This document shows positions 1 to 7,676 of a DNA stretch of 64,000 nucleotides, piece by piece (position 1 is the stretch's first letter; every line of letters begins with the position of its first letter). The position numbers and the translations under genes are program-made. Origin of the DNA: CAVSLM01 sp963728895 (GTDB taxonomy: Bacteria; Pseudomonadota; Gammaproteobacteria; JBBQDK01). Location: positions 62,001-126,000 of the forward strand of contig CAVSLM010000004.1 of assembly GCA_963728895.1 (NCBI GenBank). The letters run 5' to 3'. The notes beneath the pieces are model-generated. The model was not told the origin of the DNA and did not search any database. It saw nothing but the letters and a program-made list of their open reading frames with translations.

Positions 1-537
1 TCGACGCTGCTCGGCCTGATGGCCGGCCTGGACGTGCCGACCGCTGGGAGCATCACCCTCGCCGGTCACGCCCTGCAGCAGCTCGATGAGGACGGACGCG
101 CACGCGTGCGTGCCGGACGGGTGGGCTTCGTCTTCCAGAACATCCAGCTGCTCGGCGGGATCAGCGCGCTGGAAAACGTCATGCTGCCCCTGGAGCTGGC
201 GGGTGCTTCGGCGCCCGCCGCCACGGCGCGGGCGCTGATGGAGCGCGTCGGCCTCGGTGCGCGGGTCGACCACTATCCGCAGCAGCTCTCCGGCGGCGAG
301 CAGCAGCGCGTGGCGATCGCCCGCGCCTACGCCACTCGCCCCGGCATCCTGTTCGCGGATGAGCCGACGGGCAGCCTGGACCGCGCCACCGGCGCGCAGA
401 TCATCGAGCTGCTGTTCGAGCTGAACCTTGAACGTGGGACCACGCTGGTGCTGGTCACCCACGATCCCGCGCTCGCCGAACGCTGCGGCAGATGCATCCG
501 TCTGGACGGCGGGCGCATCGCCGGCACAGCGCCGTGA
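1..537 (+). CDS. ABC transporter ATP-binding protein, YbbA/LolD type (5' partial)
   Basis: ATPase subunit of an ABC exporter. The window opens inside the gene: the first codons read STLLGL, the end of a Walker A loop, so the N-terminal part (about 50 residues by family length) lies upstream. The Q-loop (FVFQN), signature LSGGEQQRVAIARA, Walker B ILFADEPTGSLD and H-loop LVTHD are all present and intact. The TGA stop overlaps the GTG start of the following permease (GTGA at 534-537), so the two are probably translationally coupled. By family knowledge this is a MacB/Lol-like ATPase energising an FtsX-type permease. The YbbA-YbbP assignment rests on that partner, and the substrate is unknown. 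Confidence 0.9.
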   Translation, partial: STLLGLMAGLDVPTAGSITLAGHALQQLDEDGRARVRAGRVGFVFQNIQLLGGISALENVMLPLELAGASAPAATARALMERVGLGARVDHYPQQLSGGEQQRVAIARAYATRPGILFADEPTGSLDRATGAQIIELLFELNLERGTTLVLVTHDPALAERCGRCIRLDGGRIAGTAP

Positions 538-3014
538 ACCGCGTGCACATCGGCCTGCGGTTGCTGGCGCGCGAATGGCGCGCCGGTGAGCTGCGCCTGC
601 TTGCCTTTGCGCTGGTGATCGCCGTCGCTTCCGTGACCCTGCTCGGGTTTTTTGCCGATCGGCTGGGCAGGGCCATGACCGCGCAGTCGGCGGACCTTCT
701 CGGTGGCGATCTGCTGCTGTCCAGCCCGCGACCGGTTGCGGACGACTGGCTGCAGGCGGCGCGCCGCCGGGGTCTGCGGACCGCTGTCAGTCTGTCCTTC
801 GCCAGCGTGATCACGCACGGCGATGCGCTCGAGCTCGCCGGCGTCCAGGCCGTAGGCGCCGGATTTCCGCTGCGCGGCGCGCTGCGCACGGCACCGCGTC
901 CCTATGCCGCCGACGCAGCGACTGCCGAGATTCCCGACCCCGGCACCGCCTGGGCCGAGGCCCGCCTGTTCAGCGCCCTCAGGGTGCACGTCGGCGATAC
1001 GCTCGGAGTGGGAGCAGCGACACTGCGCCTGACGCGGGTGCTCACCTACAGTCCCGGCAAGGGTGGGAGCCTGTTCCTCGCCCCCCGGTTACTGATCAAC
1101 CGCACCGACCTGCCCGCGACCCAGCTGTTGCAACCGGGCAGCCGCGTCACCTATGAATATCTCTTCGCCGGCCCGCCTGCCCTGCTGCAGGGCTACGGCG
1201 CCTGGCTGCGCTCCCGACTCGGACCGAGCCATGAGCTGACAGACGTGCGCCGGGGACGGCCCGCCGTGGGCGCGGCGCTGCAGCGCGCCCAGCGCTACCT
1301 CGGGCTTGCCAGCCTGACCGGCGTCCTGCTGGCGGCCGTGGCCGTGGCCATGGCGGCGCAGCGCCACAGCCGCCGGCACTTCGATGTGGCGGCGATGCTG
1401 CGCTGCTTCGGTGCCACCCAGCGCGACGTACTGGCAATCTACATCCCCCAGCTCTTCGGCGTGGGCATCGTGGCGAGCACCATCGGCTGCGTCCTCGGCT
1501 GGCTGGCCCAGCAGGGGCTGGTGGCCCTGCTTTCCGGGCTGCTGCCCAAAGCCCTGCCGCCGCCGGGACCGGCGCCGGTGCTGCTCGGCCTGCTCACCGG
1601 TCTGGTCACGCTTGCAGGCTTCGGTCTGCCACCCGTGCTGCGCCTGCGCGAAGTGCCACCGCTGCGCGTGCTGCGCCGCGACCTGCTTCCCCTGCCGCGC
1701 AGCGGCTGGGTCACCTACGTCGCGGCACTCGCGGCGATGGTGCTGCTGACCTGGGGTTATGCGGGCGAGTGGCGGCTCACGCTCGCCGTGCTCGCGGGTG
1801 TGGCGGCCGTCGCGGTGACGCTCTCGCTCCTGGCGCTGGGGCTGCTGCGACTCGCGCAGCCGTTGCGCAAGCGGGTCGGTGTCGCGTGGCGGTTCGGGCT
1901 CAACAACCTCTGGCGCCGCGCCGGCGCCACGGTCGGCCAGATTCTGGCTTTCGCCCTGATCCTCATGGCTATGGGCGCAATTGCGCTCCTGCGCACGGAT
2001 CTGCTCCACACCTGGCAGGCGCAGCTGCCGCCCGATACCCCGAACTACTTCGCTATCAACATTCTTCCGCAGCAGGTCGAGCGGGTAGGCCGGTTCCTCG
2101 AGCATCACGCGCTGCACGCAAGCGAACTGTATCCCATGGTGCGTGGACGACTCACCGGAATCGACGGCCGTCCGGTAAGCGCCGCAGGCCCCTCGCGAGA
2201 CCAGCCGGAGGCACTGCGCCGCGAGCTCAACCTGACCTGGGCCGGCGCATTGCCGTCCGACAACGCCGTGGTTGCCGGGCATTGGTGGCGCGACAACCGC
2301 AGGGAGCCGGAGGTTTCCGTGGAAGCCGAGCTCGCCTCGCGCCTCGGCATCCGGCTCGGCGACACCCTTGAGTTCTCCATCGGGGACGCGCGGCTGAGCG
2401 CGCACGTCACCAGCCTGCGCAGCGTGCAGTGGGATTCGTTCCGGCCCAACTTCTACATGATCTTTCCGCCGGGGGCTCTGGACGGCTATCCGGCAACCTA
2501 TGTCACCAGCTTCCACCTGCCCACGGCACGCGACGCCGTGCTGGCCGAGCTGGTGCGCACGTTTCCCTCCGTCACCGTGCTGGACATCGGGCAGATCCTG
2601 CACCAGGTACGCCTGATCCTGCAGCAGGTGACAGTCGCCGTCGAGTACGTCCTGCTGTTCGTGCTGATCGCCGGGTTGGCAGTACTTTATGCGGCATTGC
2701 AGTCCAGTCAGGACGAGCGCCTGCACGAGGGTGCTTTGCTGCGCGCCTTCGGCGCCAGTCGGCGCCAGCTGCGCGCCGCCCACCTCGCGGAGTTCACGAT
2801 GCTGGGGCTCGGGGCGGGATTGCTCGCGGCGCTCGGAACCGAGCTGGTCGTCTACCTGCTCTACACGCAGGTGTTCGAACTGGAGTTCGAACCGCACGCA
2901 CTGTTGTGGCTGGCGCTACCCCTGGCTGGCGCGGCAGTGGTGGGTGGTGCCGGCTACTGGGGGACCCGGGCCGTGGTGCGCCAGAGCCCGATGAGCGTGC
3001 TGCAGCGTCTCTAG
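534..3014 (+). CDS. FtsX-family ABC transporter permease, YbbP-like
   Basis: Large inner-membrane permease of 826 residues, the partner of the preceding ATPase. It starts with GTG at 534, overlapping the ATPase stop. An upstream ATG at 492 lies inside the ATPase gene and is less likely. One hydrophobic segment lies near residues 20-40 (LLAFALVIAVASVTLLGFF), then a long periplasmic region. Clusters of membrane helices follow at about 265-395 and 405-510, and a C-terminal FtsX domain with helices at about 705-815. This two-FtsX-domain layout is that of YbbP-like proteins, which are often encoded near lysophospholipase or thioesterase genes. The TAG stop (3012-3014) lies in the CTAG that borders the miniature element downstream. 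The substrate is unknown. Confidence 0.88.
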   Translation: MNRVHIGLRLLAREWRAGELRLLAFALVIAVASVTLLGFFADRLGRAMTAQSADLLGGDLLLSSPRPVADDWLQAARRRGLRTAVSLSFASVITHGDALELAGVQAVGAGFPLRGALRTAPRPYAADAATAEIPDPGTAWAEARLFSALRVHVGDTLGVGAATLRLTRVLTYSPGKGGSLFLAPRLLINRTDLPATQLLQPGSRVTYEYLFAGPPALLQGYGAWLRSRLGPSHELTDVRRGRPAVGAALQRAQRYLGLASLTGVLLAAVAVAMAAQRHSRRHFDVAAMLRCFGATQRDVLAIYIPQLFGVGIVASTIGCVLGWLAQQGLVALLSGLLPKALPPPGPAPVLLGLLTGLVTLAGFGLPPVLRLREVPPLRVLRRDLLPLPRSGWVTYVAALAAMVLLTWGYAGEWRLTLAVLAGVAAVAVTLSLLALGLLRLAQPLRKRVGVAWRFGLNNLWRRAGATVGQILAFALILMAMGAIALLRTDLLHTWQAQLPPDTPNYFAINILPQQVERVGRFLEHHALHASELYPMVRGRLTGIDGRPVSAAGPSRDQPEALRRELNLTWAGALPSDNAVVAGHWWRDNRREPEVSVEAELASRLGIRLGDTLEFSIGDARLSAHVTSLRSVQWDSFRPNFYMIFPPGALDGYPATYVTSFHLPTARDAVLAELVRTFPSVTVLDIGQILHQVRLILQQVTVAVEYVLLFVLIAGLAVLYAALQSSQDERLHEGALLRAFGASRRQLRAAHLAEFTMLGLGAGLLAALGTELVVYLLYTQVFELEFEPHALLWLALPLAGAAVVGGAGYWGTRAVVRQSPMSVLQRL

Positions 3015-3210
3015 CCCGGAAATCTCACCAGCCGGCCAGCGGCTGGCCGGTAAGTGAATGGATCCCAGATAAGATCTGACACGCTTCGCGATCCGCGAAC
3101 CATGACACACCGTTTACGCCACTGGCCTATCCCGGTTCTGGCGGTTTCTCGCTCGCCCTGGCTGCGAATTCCGCCAGCTCCCGGGATGCTGGCGACATTT
3201 CCGGTCCTAG
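3011..3210 (+). mobile_element. Miniature inverted-repeat element, copy A (200-bp form)
   Basis: One of at least nine related non-coding copies in the window, taken as the reference orientation. It begins CTAG then CCCGGAAATCTCACCAGC and ends with the imperfect inverse (ATTTCCGG...CCTAG). Internal palindromes include CCGGCCAGCGGCTGGCCGG near the left end and a GCTCCCGGGATGC-type hairpin near the right end. No open reading frame is convincing. The left CTAG contains the stop codon of the preceding permease. The YTAR flanks resemble the 4-bp targets of IS5-group elements, which is an inference. Confidence 0.8.
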
Positions 3211-3215
3211 CCGGG

Positions 3216-3611
3216 TCACGCGTCGCCGTCGAGCAGCTTCTTGAGATCGGCGAAGGGATTGTGCGTGGCCCGTGGCTGTCCCGTGCCCGGCCCCGCCGAC
3301 GTCCCGCCCAGCGCCTGGGACAGCTTCACATGCTCCTGCTCGTGACAGTAGATGCAGAGATTCTCCCAGTTGCTGCCGTCGGGCGGATTGTTGTCATGAT
3401 TGTGGTCCTTGTGGTGGACGGTGAGCTCGTGCAGGTTGGCGCGCGTGAATTCGCGCCCGCAGCGCGCGCACACCCAGGGATGAATGCGCAGGGACTGCTC
3501 GCGATAGCTCTTCAGGCGTTCGTCCTGCTGCCGGCGGCTTTCGGCGACCAGCCGCTCCAGACGCTCGTTGCGCGCACCCGAAGTGCGCCCGCCACGGGAA
3601 TCTTCGACCAT
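3216..3611 (-). CDS. yajD: HNH nuclease, YajD family
   Basis: A 131-residue protein matching the gammaproteobacterial YajD family. The N-terminal half is charged and probably helical. It is followed by a Cys-x-x-Cys knuckle (CARCGREF), then the HNH core with VHHKDHNHDNNPPDGSNWEN and a second pair CIYCHEQEH. These are the metal-site residues expected of a beta-beta-alpha-metal HNH nuclease. The cellular role of YajD is not firmly established. The gene stands alone between the miniature element and arfB. The ATG at 3611 is preceded by a GGAGG-like ribosome binding site. Confidence 0.88.
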   Translation of the reverse strand: MVEDSRGGRTSGARNERLERLVAESRRQQDERLKSYREQSLRIHPWVCARCGREFTRANLHELTVHHKDHNHDNNPPDGSNWENLCIYCHEQEHVKLSQALGGTSAGPGTGQPRATHNPFADLKKLLDGDA

Positions 3612-3669
3612 GCTGTCCTCCTGCGTGCCGCGCGAGGTGATCGCGATCCGTGCGCGCCGCGCGGGTCGG

Positions 3670-4080
3670 TCAGTCCTCGCCTACGCGCGTGCGTGCGCGT
3701 TTGGCCTCTGCGCGCCTGCGCTTGTCCTGCAGGCGTCGCTCGCGCGCGGCCGCGGTAGGACGCGTGGCCTGACGCGGGCGGGGTGCCTCCGCGGCGCGGC
3801 GGATCAGCTCGTCCAGGCGCCCCACGGCGTCCTCGCGATTGCGTTCCTGGGTGCGGAAGCGGCGCGCATCGATCACCAGGATATCCTCGCCGCTGAGGCG
3901 CCGCCCCGCCAGCCTGCGCAGGCGCGCCGCCACCGCCTCCGGCAGTGCGGAACGCGCCACGTCGAAGCGCAGCTGCACGGCGGTCGCGACCTTGTTCACG
4001 TTCTGACCGCCGGGGCCTGAGGCGCGTATGAAGCGCAGCTCCAGCGCGCGTTCGTCGAAGACCACCGTTGACCTGACCAT
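3670..4080 (-). CDS. arfB: Alternative ribosome-rescue factor ArfB (peptidyl-tRNA hydrolase)
   Basis: A 136-residue class-I release-factor-like protein. The catalytic GGQ motif lies in SGPGGQNVNKVATAV near residue 22, and the C-terminal tail is rich in Arg and Lys (RRLQDKRRRAEAKRART). In known ArfB (YaeJ) this tail inserts into the empty mRNA channel of stalled ribosomes, letting the GGQ loop release the nascent chain. The ATG at 4080 is chosen because the family begins just before the beta-strand leading to GGQ. A longer reading to 4251 adds 57 residues with no family resemblance. Confidence 0.92.
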   Translation of the reverse strand: MVRSTVVFDERALELRFIRASGPGGQNVNKVATAVQLRFDVARSALPEAVAARLRRLAGRRLSGEDILVIDARRFRTQERNREDAVGRLDELIRRAAEAPRPRQATRPTAAARERRLQDKRRRAEAKRARTRVGED

Positions 4081-4191
4081 GGTATTAGCATACGCCACGC
4101 GGGCTGCGAGCTCCCACCAGGGCCATGGTGCACCGGCACGGCATGACGCGCCTGTGGTATTCTGGAGCGCGTCTTTCGGGGGGCCCGTGCC

Positions 4192-4398
4192 ATGATGGAC
4201 GAAGACGTCGAGGTTCTGCGCAGCAGACTTCAGCAGCTCACCCTCGAGCATCGCGATCTCGACGACGTCATCGCACGTCTGTCCGAAAGCGTTTCGGTCG
4301 ACCAGTTGCAGCTGCGGCGCCTTAAAAAGCGCAAGCTGCTACTGAAGGACCAGATTGCGCGCATCCAGAGCCGTCTCATCCCGGACCTCGATGCCTGA
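4192..4398 (+). CDS. DUF465 / YdcH-like small protein
   Basis: A 68-residue, highly charged protein predicted to form two helices. The motif LQLRRLKKRKLLLKDQI near the C-terminus is the characteristic basic signature of the DUF465 (YdcH) family. Such proteins are common in proteobacteria and their function is unknown. Two ATG codons are adjacent at 4192 and 4195, and either could be used. The gene diverges from arfB across about 110 bp. Confidence 0.82.
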   Translation: MMDEDVEVLRSRLQQLTLEHRDLDDVIARLSESVSVDQLQLRRLKKRKLLLKDQIARIQSRLIPDLDA

Positions 4399-4424
4399 AC
4401 CGGCGGGCCGGGAACGCCTCCTCC

Positions 4425-4826
4425 TCAGCCACGCCCCGCGACCTCCCGCAACACCTCCCCTACCGCAGCCGCTTCGATCGGGAATGGCAGTGCCGCCGCA
4501 ATCGGAAAGCGCGCCCGCAGCCGCTCGAACTGATGGCGGTATTCGGGCTCATAGAACACAATAACCCGGGTACCGGGGCGTCGTTGCAGTACCGCGAGCA
4601 GCGATTCCAGGCTGCTGGTGCGATCACGAAAGTCGGACTGGTAATTGAACTCGGCGACGATTACCGCCGGGTCGCTGCGCTTCAGGGCGGCAAGCGCCTT
4701 GCGCATGGAGGTCGCCACCTCGACCGCGTAGCCGGCCTGTTCGTACACGGGCGCAAGATTCGGGTAGCCGCCGAGCTCGACGATCGCCAGCAGACCGGGC
4801 GGCCCCGATGCCCTCGGATGTTCCAT
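4425..4826 (-). CDS. Hypothetical protein, receiver-like fold
   Basis: A 133-residue cytoplasmic protein that I do not recognise. The pattern of alternating hydrophobic strands and helices (LLAIVELG, AVIVAEFNY, TRVIVFYEPE, AAALPFPI) suggests a response-regulator-receiver-like alpha/beta fold. VIVAEF at the end of the third strand carries no obvious phospho-acceptor Asp. The start at 4826 is chosen for a strong ribosome binding site (GGAGGGG four bases upstream); an earlier in-frame ATG at 4877 lacks one. It runs divergently from the TetR-family gene. Confidence 0.6.
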   Translation of the reverse strand: MEHPRASGPPGLLAIVELGGYPNLAPVYEQAGYAVEVATSMRKALAALKRSDPAVIVAEFNYQSDFRDRTSSLESLLAVLQRRPGTRVIVFYEPEYRHQFERLRARFPIAAALPFPIEAAAVGEVLREVAGRG

Positions 4827-4937
4827 GTCCCCTCCGCTGCAGTGACTGTGCGAGGCGTCCGCCCACCATGCGGACATTTGGAGTCTACATCAGAATTCAT
4901 GGACTCCGCCGAACACCCAGCGCCGATCAACTTGCGG

Positions 4938-4966
4938 TTGACAATAATTTTGACGAGTCCTTTAAT
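4938..4966 (+). promoter_or_regulatory. sigma70 promoter of the TetR-family gene
   Basis: A perfect -35 box TTGACA (4938-4943), a 17-base spacer and TTTAAT (4961-4966; one mismatch to TATAAT). Transcription should begin near 4973, which excludes the TTG at 4966 as the gene start and favours the ATG at 4990. The spacer repeats the TTGAC word (TTGAC-N7-TTGAC), a possible operator, but this is weak. Confidence 0.75.
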
Positions 4967-4989
4967 TGAAGCGTCTTTCCCTTCGGGAC

Positions 4990-5673
4990 ATGCCAATGGC
5001 CACGGCGGTAAGGATCCCGCTGCGCGAGCGCAAATATGCCCAGACCAAACTGGCGCTCATGAATGCCCTGCTGTCTGCCCTGGAGCAACAGTCTCTCGAG
5101 GACATTGCGGTACGTGCGCTGTGCGACACCGCCGAAGTCTCGGAAGCCACCTTCTTCAACTATTTTCCCAGGAAGACGGACGTACTCGCCTATGCCATCC
5201 AGATGTGGACCCTGGAGATGCTGTGGCACGGCCGCCATGCCGCACCGGGCACATCGGGACTGGCGGTCGTGCATGCGGTGTTTGACCGCGCGGCCCACCA
5301 GTTCCAGGACCGCCCCGGCTGGACGGGCGAGGTGCTTGCCTATCAGGCGCGCCTGCGCGAGCGCCCGGCGACGGTCGAGGTGACCCGTGCCGAACGGCTG
5401 CTGGCGTTTCCCGGTCTCGAAGGCATCGAGGAGCTACCCCTGAAAGGACTGGACAGCATTCTGGTGCCGGGACTGGAACAGGCCATCCAGAGTGGCGAGC
5501 TACCGCCGAACACGCCGGTCACCACGGTGCTGGTGGCGCTGCTGGCGATCTTCTTCGGCATACCGCTCGCCCTGCGCGTCGCCAACCCTCGCGGCATCGG
5601 CAGCATGTACCGCCAGCAGCTGGCCCTGCTGTGGGCCGGCATCCGCGGCGCCACCGGCGGACGCAATCCGTGA
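4990..5673 (+). CDS. TetR/AcrR-family transcriptional regulator
   Basis: A 227-residue regulator. The N-terminal helix-turn-helix lies at about residues 15-60, where VRALCDTAEVSEATFFNYF matches the TetR HTH and recognition-helix pattern. The C-terminal part is a variable ligand-binding domain with a hydrophobic segment near residues 170-190 (VTTVLVALLAIFFGIPLAL). The start at 4990 (or 4996) follows from the promoter just upstream. The neighbouring deacetylase-like gene starts about 105 bp downstream on the same strand and might be a target or co-transcribed, which is inference only. The effector is unknown. Confidence 0.85.
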   Translation: MPMATAVRIPLRERKYAQTKLALMNALLSALEQQSLEDIAVRALCDTAEVSEATFFNYFPRKTDVLAYAIQMWTLEMLWHGRHAAPGTSGLAVVHAVFDRAAHQFQDRPGWTGEVLAYQARLRERPATVEVTRAERLLAFPGLEGIEELPLKGLDSILVPGLEQAIQSGELPPNTPVTTVLVALLAIFFGIPLALRVANPRGIGSMYRQQLALLWAGIRGATGGRNP

Positions 5674-5779
5674 CGAGCCGGGACGCGATGGGAGGATAAC
5701 CGCAGCCGGCCGACCGCGCGCGCAAGACAGCAGCCTGACATGCAGGGCGGTTGCCGGTTCACCGGCAGACAACGATCCC

Positions 5780-6706
5780 ATGACGATTGCATTCCTTTCC
5801 CATCCGGATTGCCTGGGACACGAAGTTGATCCGCAGCATCCCGAGCACGCAGACCGTCTGCATGCCATCGCAGACGAGTTGATCTCCTCCACCATGGATC
5901 TGGCACTGCGCCACTACGACGCGCCACGTGCCACACGCGAGCAGCTCGTGCGCGTGCACGATGCGGACTACGTGCAGCGTGTCCTTTCCCACGACCTGGC
6001 ACAGGGGCCCCTCCATTTCGACGACGACACCACGCTCGGTGCCGGCACGCTGTCGGCGGCCTTGCGCGCCGCCGGCGCCGTTGTTGCCGCCGTCGACCTG
6101 GTGCTCGGCGCGCGTGCCGGGGCCGCCTTCTGCGGCGTGCGCCCGCCCGGCCACCATGCGGGACGCTCGGGGGCCATGGGCTTTTGCATCTTCAACAACG
6201 TGGCCGTGGGTGCGGCACACGGCTTGGAGCATCACGGTCTGCAGCGCATCGCCATCGTCGATTTCGACGTCCACCACGGCAACGGGACCGAGGACATTTT
6301 CCGCGACGACCCGCGGGTGCTGTTCTGTTCCACCTTCCAGCACCCGTTCTATCCCTGGCTTGGCAGCGAGTGCGGCGGCCCCCGTATCGTCAACGTGCCG
6401 CTGGCGGCCGGCAGCGACGGCAGCGTGCTGCGCGAGGCGGTGGTCGAGCGCTGGCTGCCCGCACTGCATGCCTTTCGCCCGGACCTGGTGCTGATCTCCG
6501 CCGGATTCGATGCGCATGCGCAGGACCCCATGGGTCAGCTGCGCTGGCGCGAGGACGACTATCGCTGGATCTCGCGTGCCGTCCGCGAGGTGGCGGAGCG
6601 TTATGCGCACGGGCGCATCGTCTCGGTCCTGGAAGGGGGCTACCATCTGCCGGCGCTGGGACGCAGCGTGGTCGCGCACCTCGACGGTCTGCTGGGCCAA
6701 GGCTAA
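5780..6706 (+). CDS. Histone deacetylase-like amidohydrolase (AcuC/HDAC superfamily)
   Basis: A 308-residue zinc-dependent deacetylase-superfamily enzyme. Family motifs are complete: PPGHHAG (general-base His pair), FNNVAVGA, the zinc-binding DFDVHHGNGTEDIF, the second zinc Asp in SAGFDAHAQDP, and the catalytic-loop LEGGYHLPALG. Bacterial members act on acetylated polyamines, acetylated lysines or other amides. The substrate cannot be told from sequence. The ATG at 5780 begins the conserved N-terminal strand (TIAFLSHPDC). It lies between the TetR gene and an SseB-like gene on the same strand. Confidence 0.88.
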   Translation: MTIAFLSHPDCLGHEVDPQHPEHADRLHAIADELISSTMDLALRHYDAPRATREQLVRVHDADYVQRVLSHDLAQGPLHFDDDTTLGAGTLSAALRAAGAVVAAVDLVLGARAGAAFCGVRPPGHHAGRSGAMGFCIFNNVAVGAAHGLEHHGLQRIAIVDFDVHHGNGTEDIFRDDPRVLFCSTFQHPFYPWLGSECGGPRIVNVPLAAGSDGSVLREAVVERWLPALHAFRPDLVLISAGFDAHAQDPMGQLRWREDDYRWISRAVREVAERYAHGRIVSVLEGGYHLPALGRSVVAHLDGLLGQG

Positions 6707-6771
6707 GGTTTGCAATTCGTCCTCGAGTCGGCCAACCTGATCGCGAGCGCAACGTGACAGGACACCGGACC

Positions 6772-7176
6772 ATGACCGAAGCCTTCGAGCCCCGCAACGA
6801 CCTGGAGCACCGGCTGCTACAGGCGCAGGAGGGAGAAATCGGCGCGGAGCTGTTCCTGGAAGGTCTGCTTTCGGCCCAGGTCTTCATGCCGGTGCGCGAC
6901 GACGATCTGGGGATCAGCGGCCTGCAGCGCTCCGCACGTGCCGTACCGCTCACCTTGCCGGGCGCGGACGGCGGGGAGATCCTGGTGCTGTTCACCAGTC
7001 CCGAGCGCGCCCGGCCCTTCCTCGCCGATCATCCGGATTTCAAGGGCGGCCTGCTGATGGAGTTTCAGCGCATTCTGGAAAAAGTAGGCTCCGGAGTGGG
7101 TGTCGTGCTCAATCCGGGATGGCCGGTCGGGCTGGACATGGCGGCCGAACAGGTGGCCCAGCTCGCCCGCCACTGA
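6772..7176 (+). CDS. SseB-family protein
   Basis: A 134-residue protein with the SseB N-terminal domain pattern: an N-terminal helix with LEHRLLQAQ, a strand AQVFMPV, ILVLFTSPERARPFL, and a C-terminal LNPGWPVGLDM motif. E. coli SseB enhances serine sensitivity and its biochemical role is unknown. Type III secretion proteins contain the same domain, but nothing here suggests secretion. It starts 65 bp after the deacetylase gene and ends 22 bp before msrB, probably in one transcript. An in-frame GTG at 6754 is an alternative start. Confidence 0.75.
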   Translation: MTEAFEPRNDLEHRLLQAQEGEIGAELFLEGLLSAQVFMPVRDDDLGISGLQRSARAVPLTLPGADGGEILVLFTSPERARPFLADHPDFKGGLLMEFQRILEKVGSGVGVVLNPGWPVGLDMAAEQVAQLARH

Positions 7177-7198
7177 CGCGAATCGAGGGACCGCAGCC

Positions 7199-7595
7199 AT
7201 GACTGAAAAAGTCGTCAAGAGCGCGGCCGAATGGCAGCGCCAGCTCACCCCGGAGCAGTATCGCGTCGCCCGCGAGGGCGGGCACCGAGCCCGCCTTCAC
7301 CGGCGCGTTTCACGCACTGAAGGACCCGGGCATCTACCGTTGCGTGTGCTGCGGCACGCCGCTGTTCGGCTCCGAGCGCAAGTACGACTCGGGCACCGGC
7401 TGGCCGAGCTTTTCCGCGCCGATTCTGCAGGCCGCGGTCGAGACCGCGACCGACCGCAGCCTGGGCATGGTCCGCACGGAAGTGCGCTGTGCGACGTGCG
7501 ATGCCCATCTGGGTCATGTCTTCGACGACGGGCCGCAGCCGACCGGACAGCGCTACTGCATCAACTCCGCGGCACTGCGCTTCGAGCCCCGGTGA
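7199..7595 (+). pseudogene. msrB: Peptide methionine-R-sulfoxide reductase MsrB, interrupted by a +1 frameshift
   Basis: MsrB reduces methionine-R-sulfoxide in proteins. The first 27 codons (TEKVVKSAAEWQRQLTPEQY) are in one frame. Dropping one G from the run GGG at 7280-7282 joins them exactly to the rest in another frame (GTEPAFTGAFHALKDPGIYR). The joined product of 131 residues has both zinc Cys pairs (CVCCG, CATCD), the substrate motif GTGWPSF and the catalytic Cys in RYCINSAALRF. No other defect is visible. It may be a recent pseudogene or a sequencing error. It is convergent with tgpA. Confidence 0.85.
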
Positions 7596-7676
7596 GCGAC
7601 GCCCTGGGGCAAACCGGCGTCGTCCTTGTCGAAGTACACCATCTCGATGCGCTGATCGTGCCGGCCATTGCCTCAG

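Noticed and set aside
1089..2897. Long open frames antisense to the permease and many other GC-rich genes
   Set aside because: They are typical high-GC shadow frames, with Arg/His/Gln/Pro-rich translations and no family motifs, lying opposite well-supported genes.
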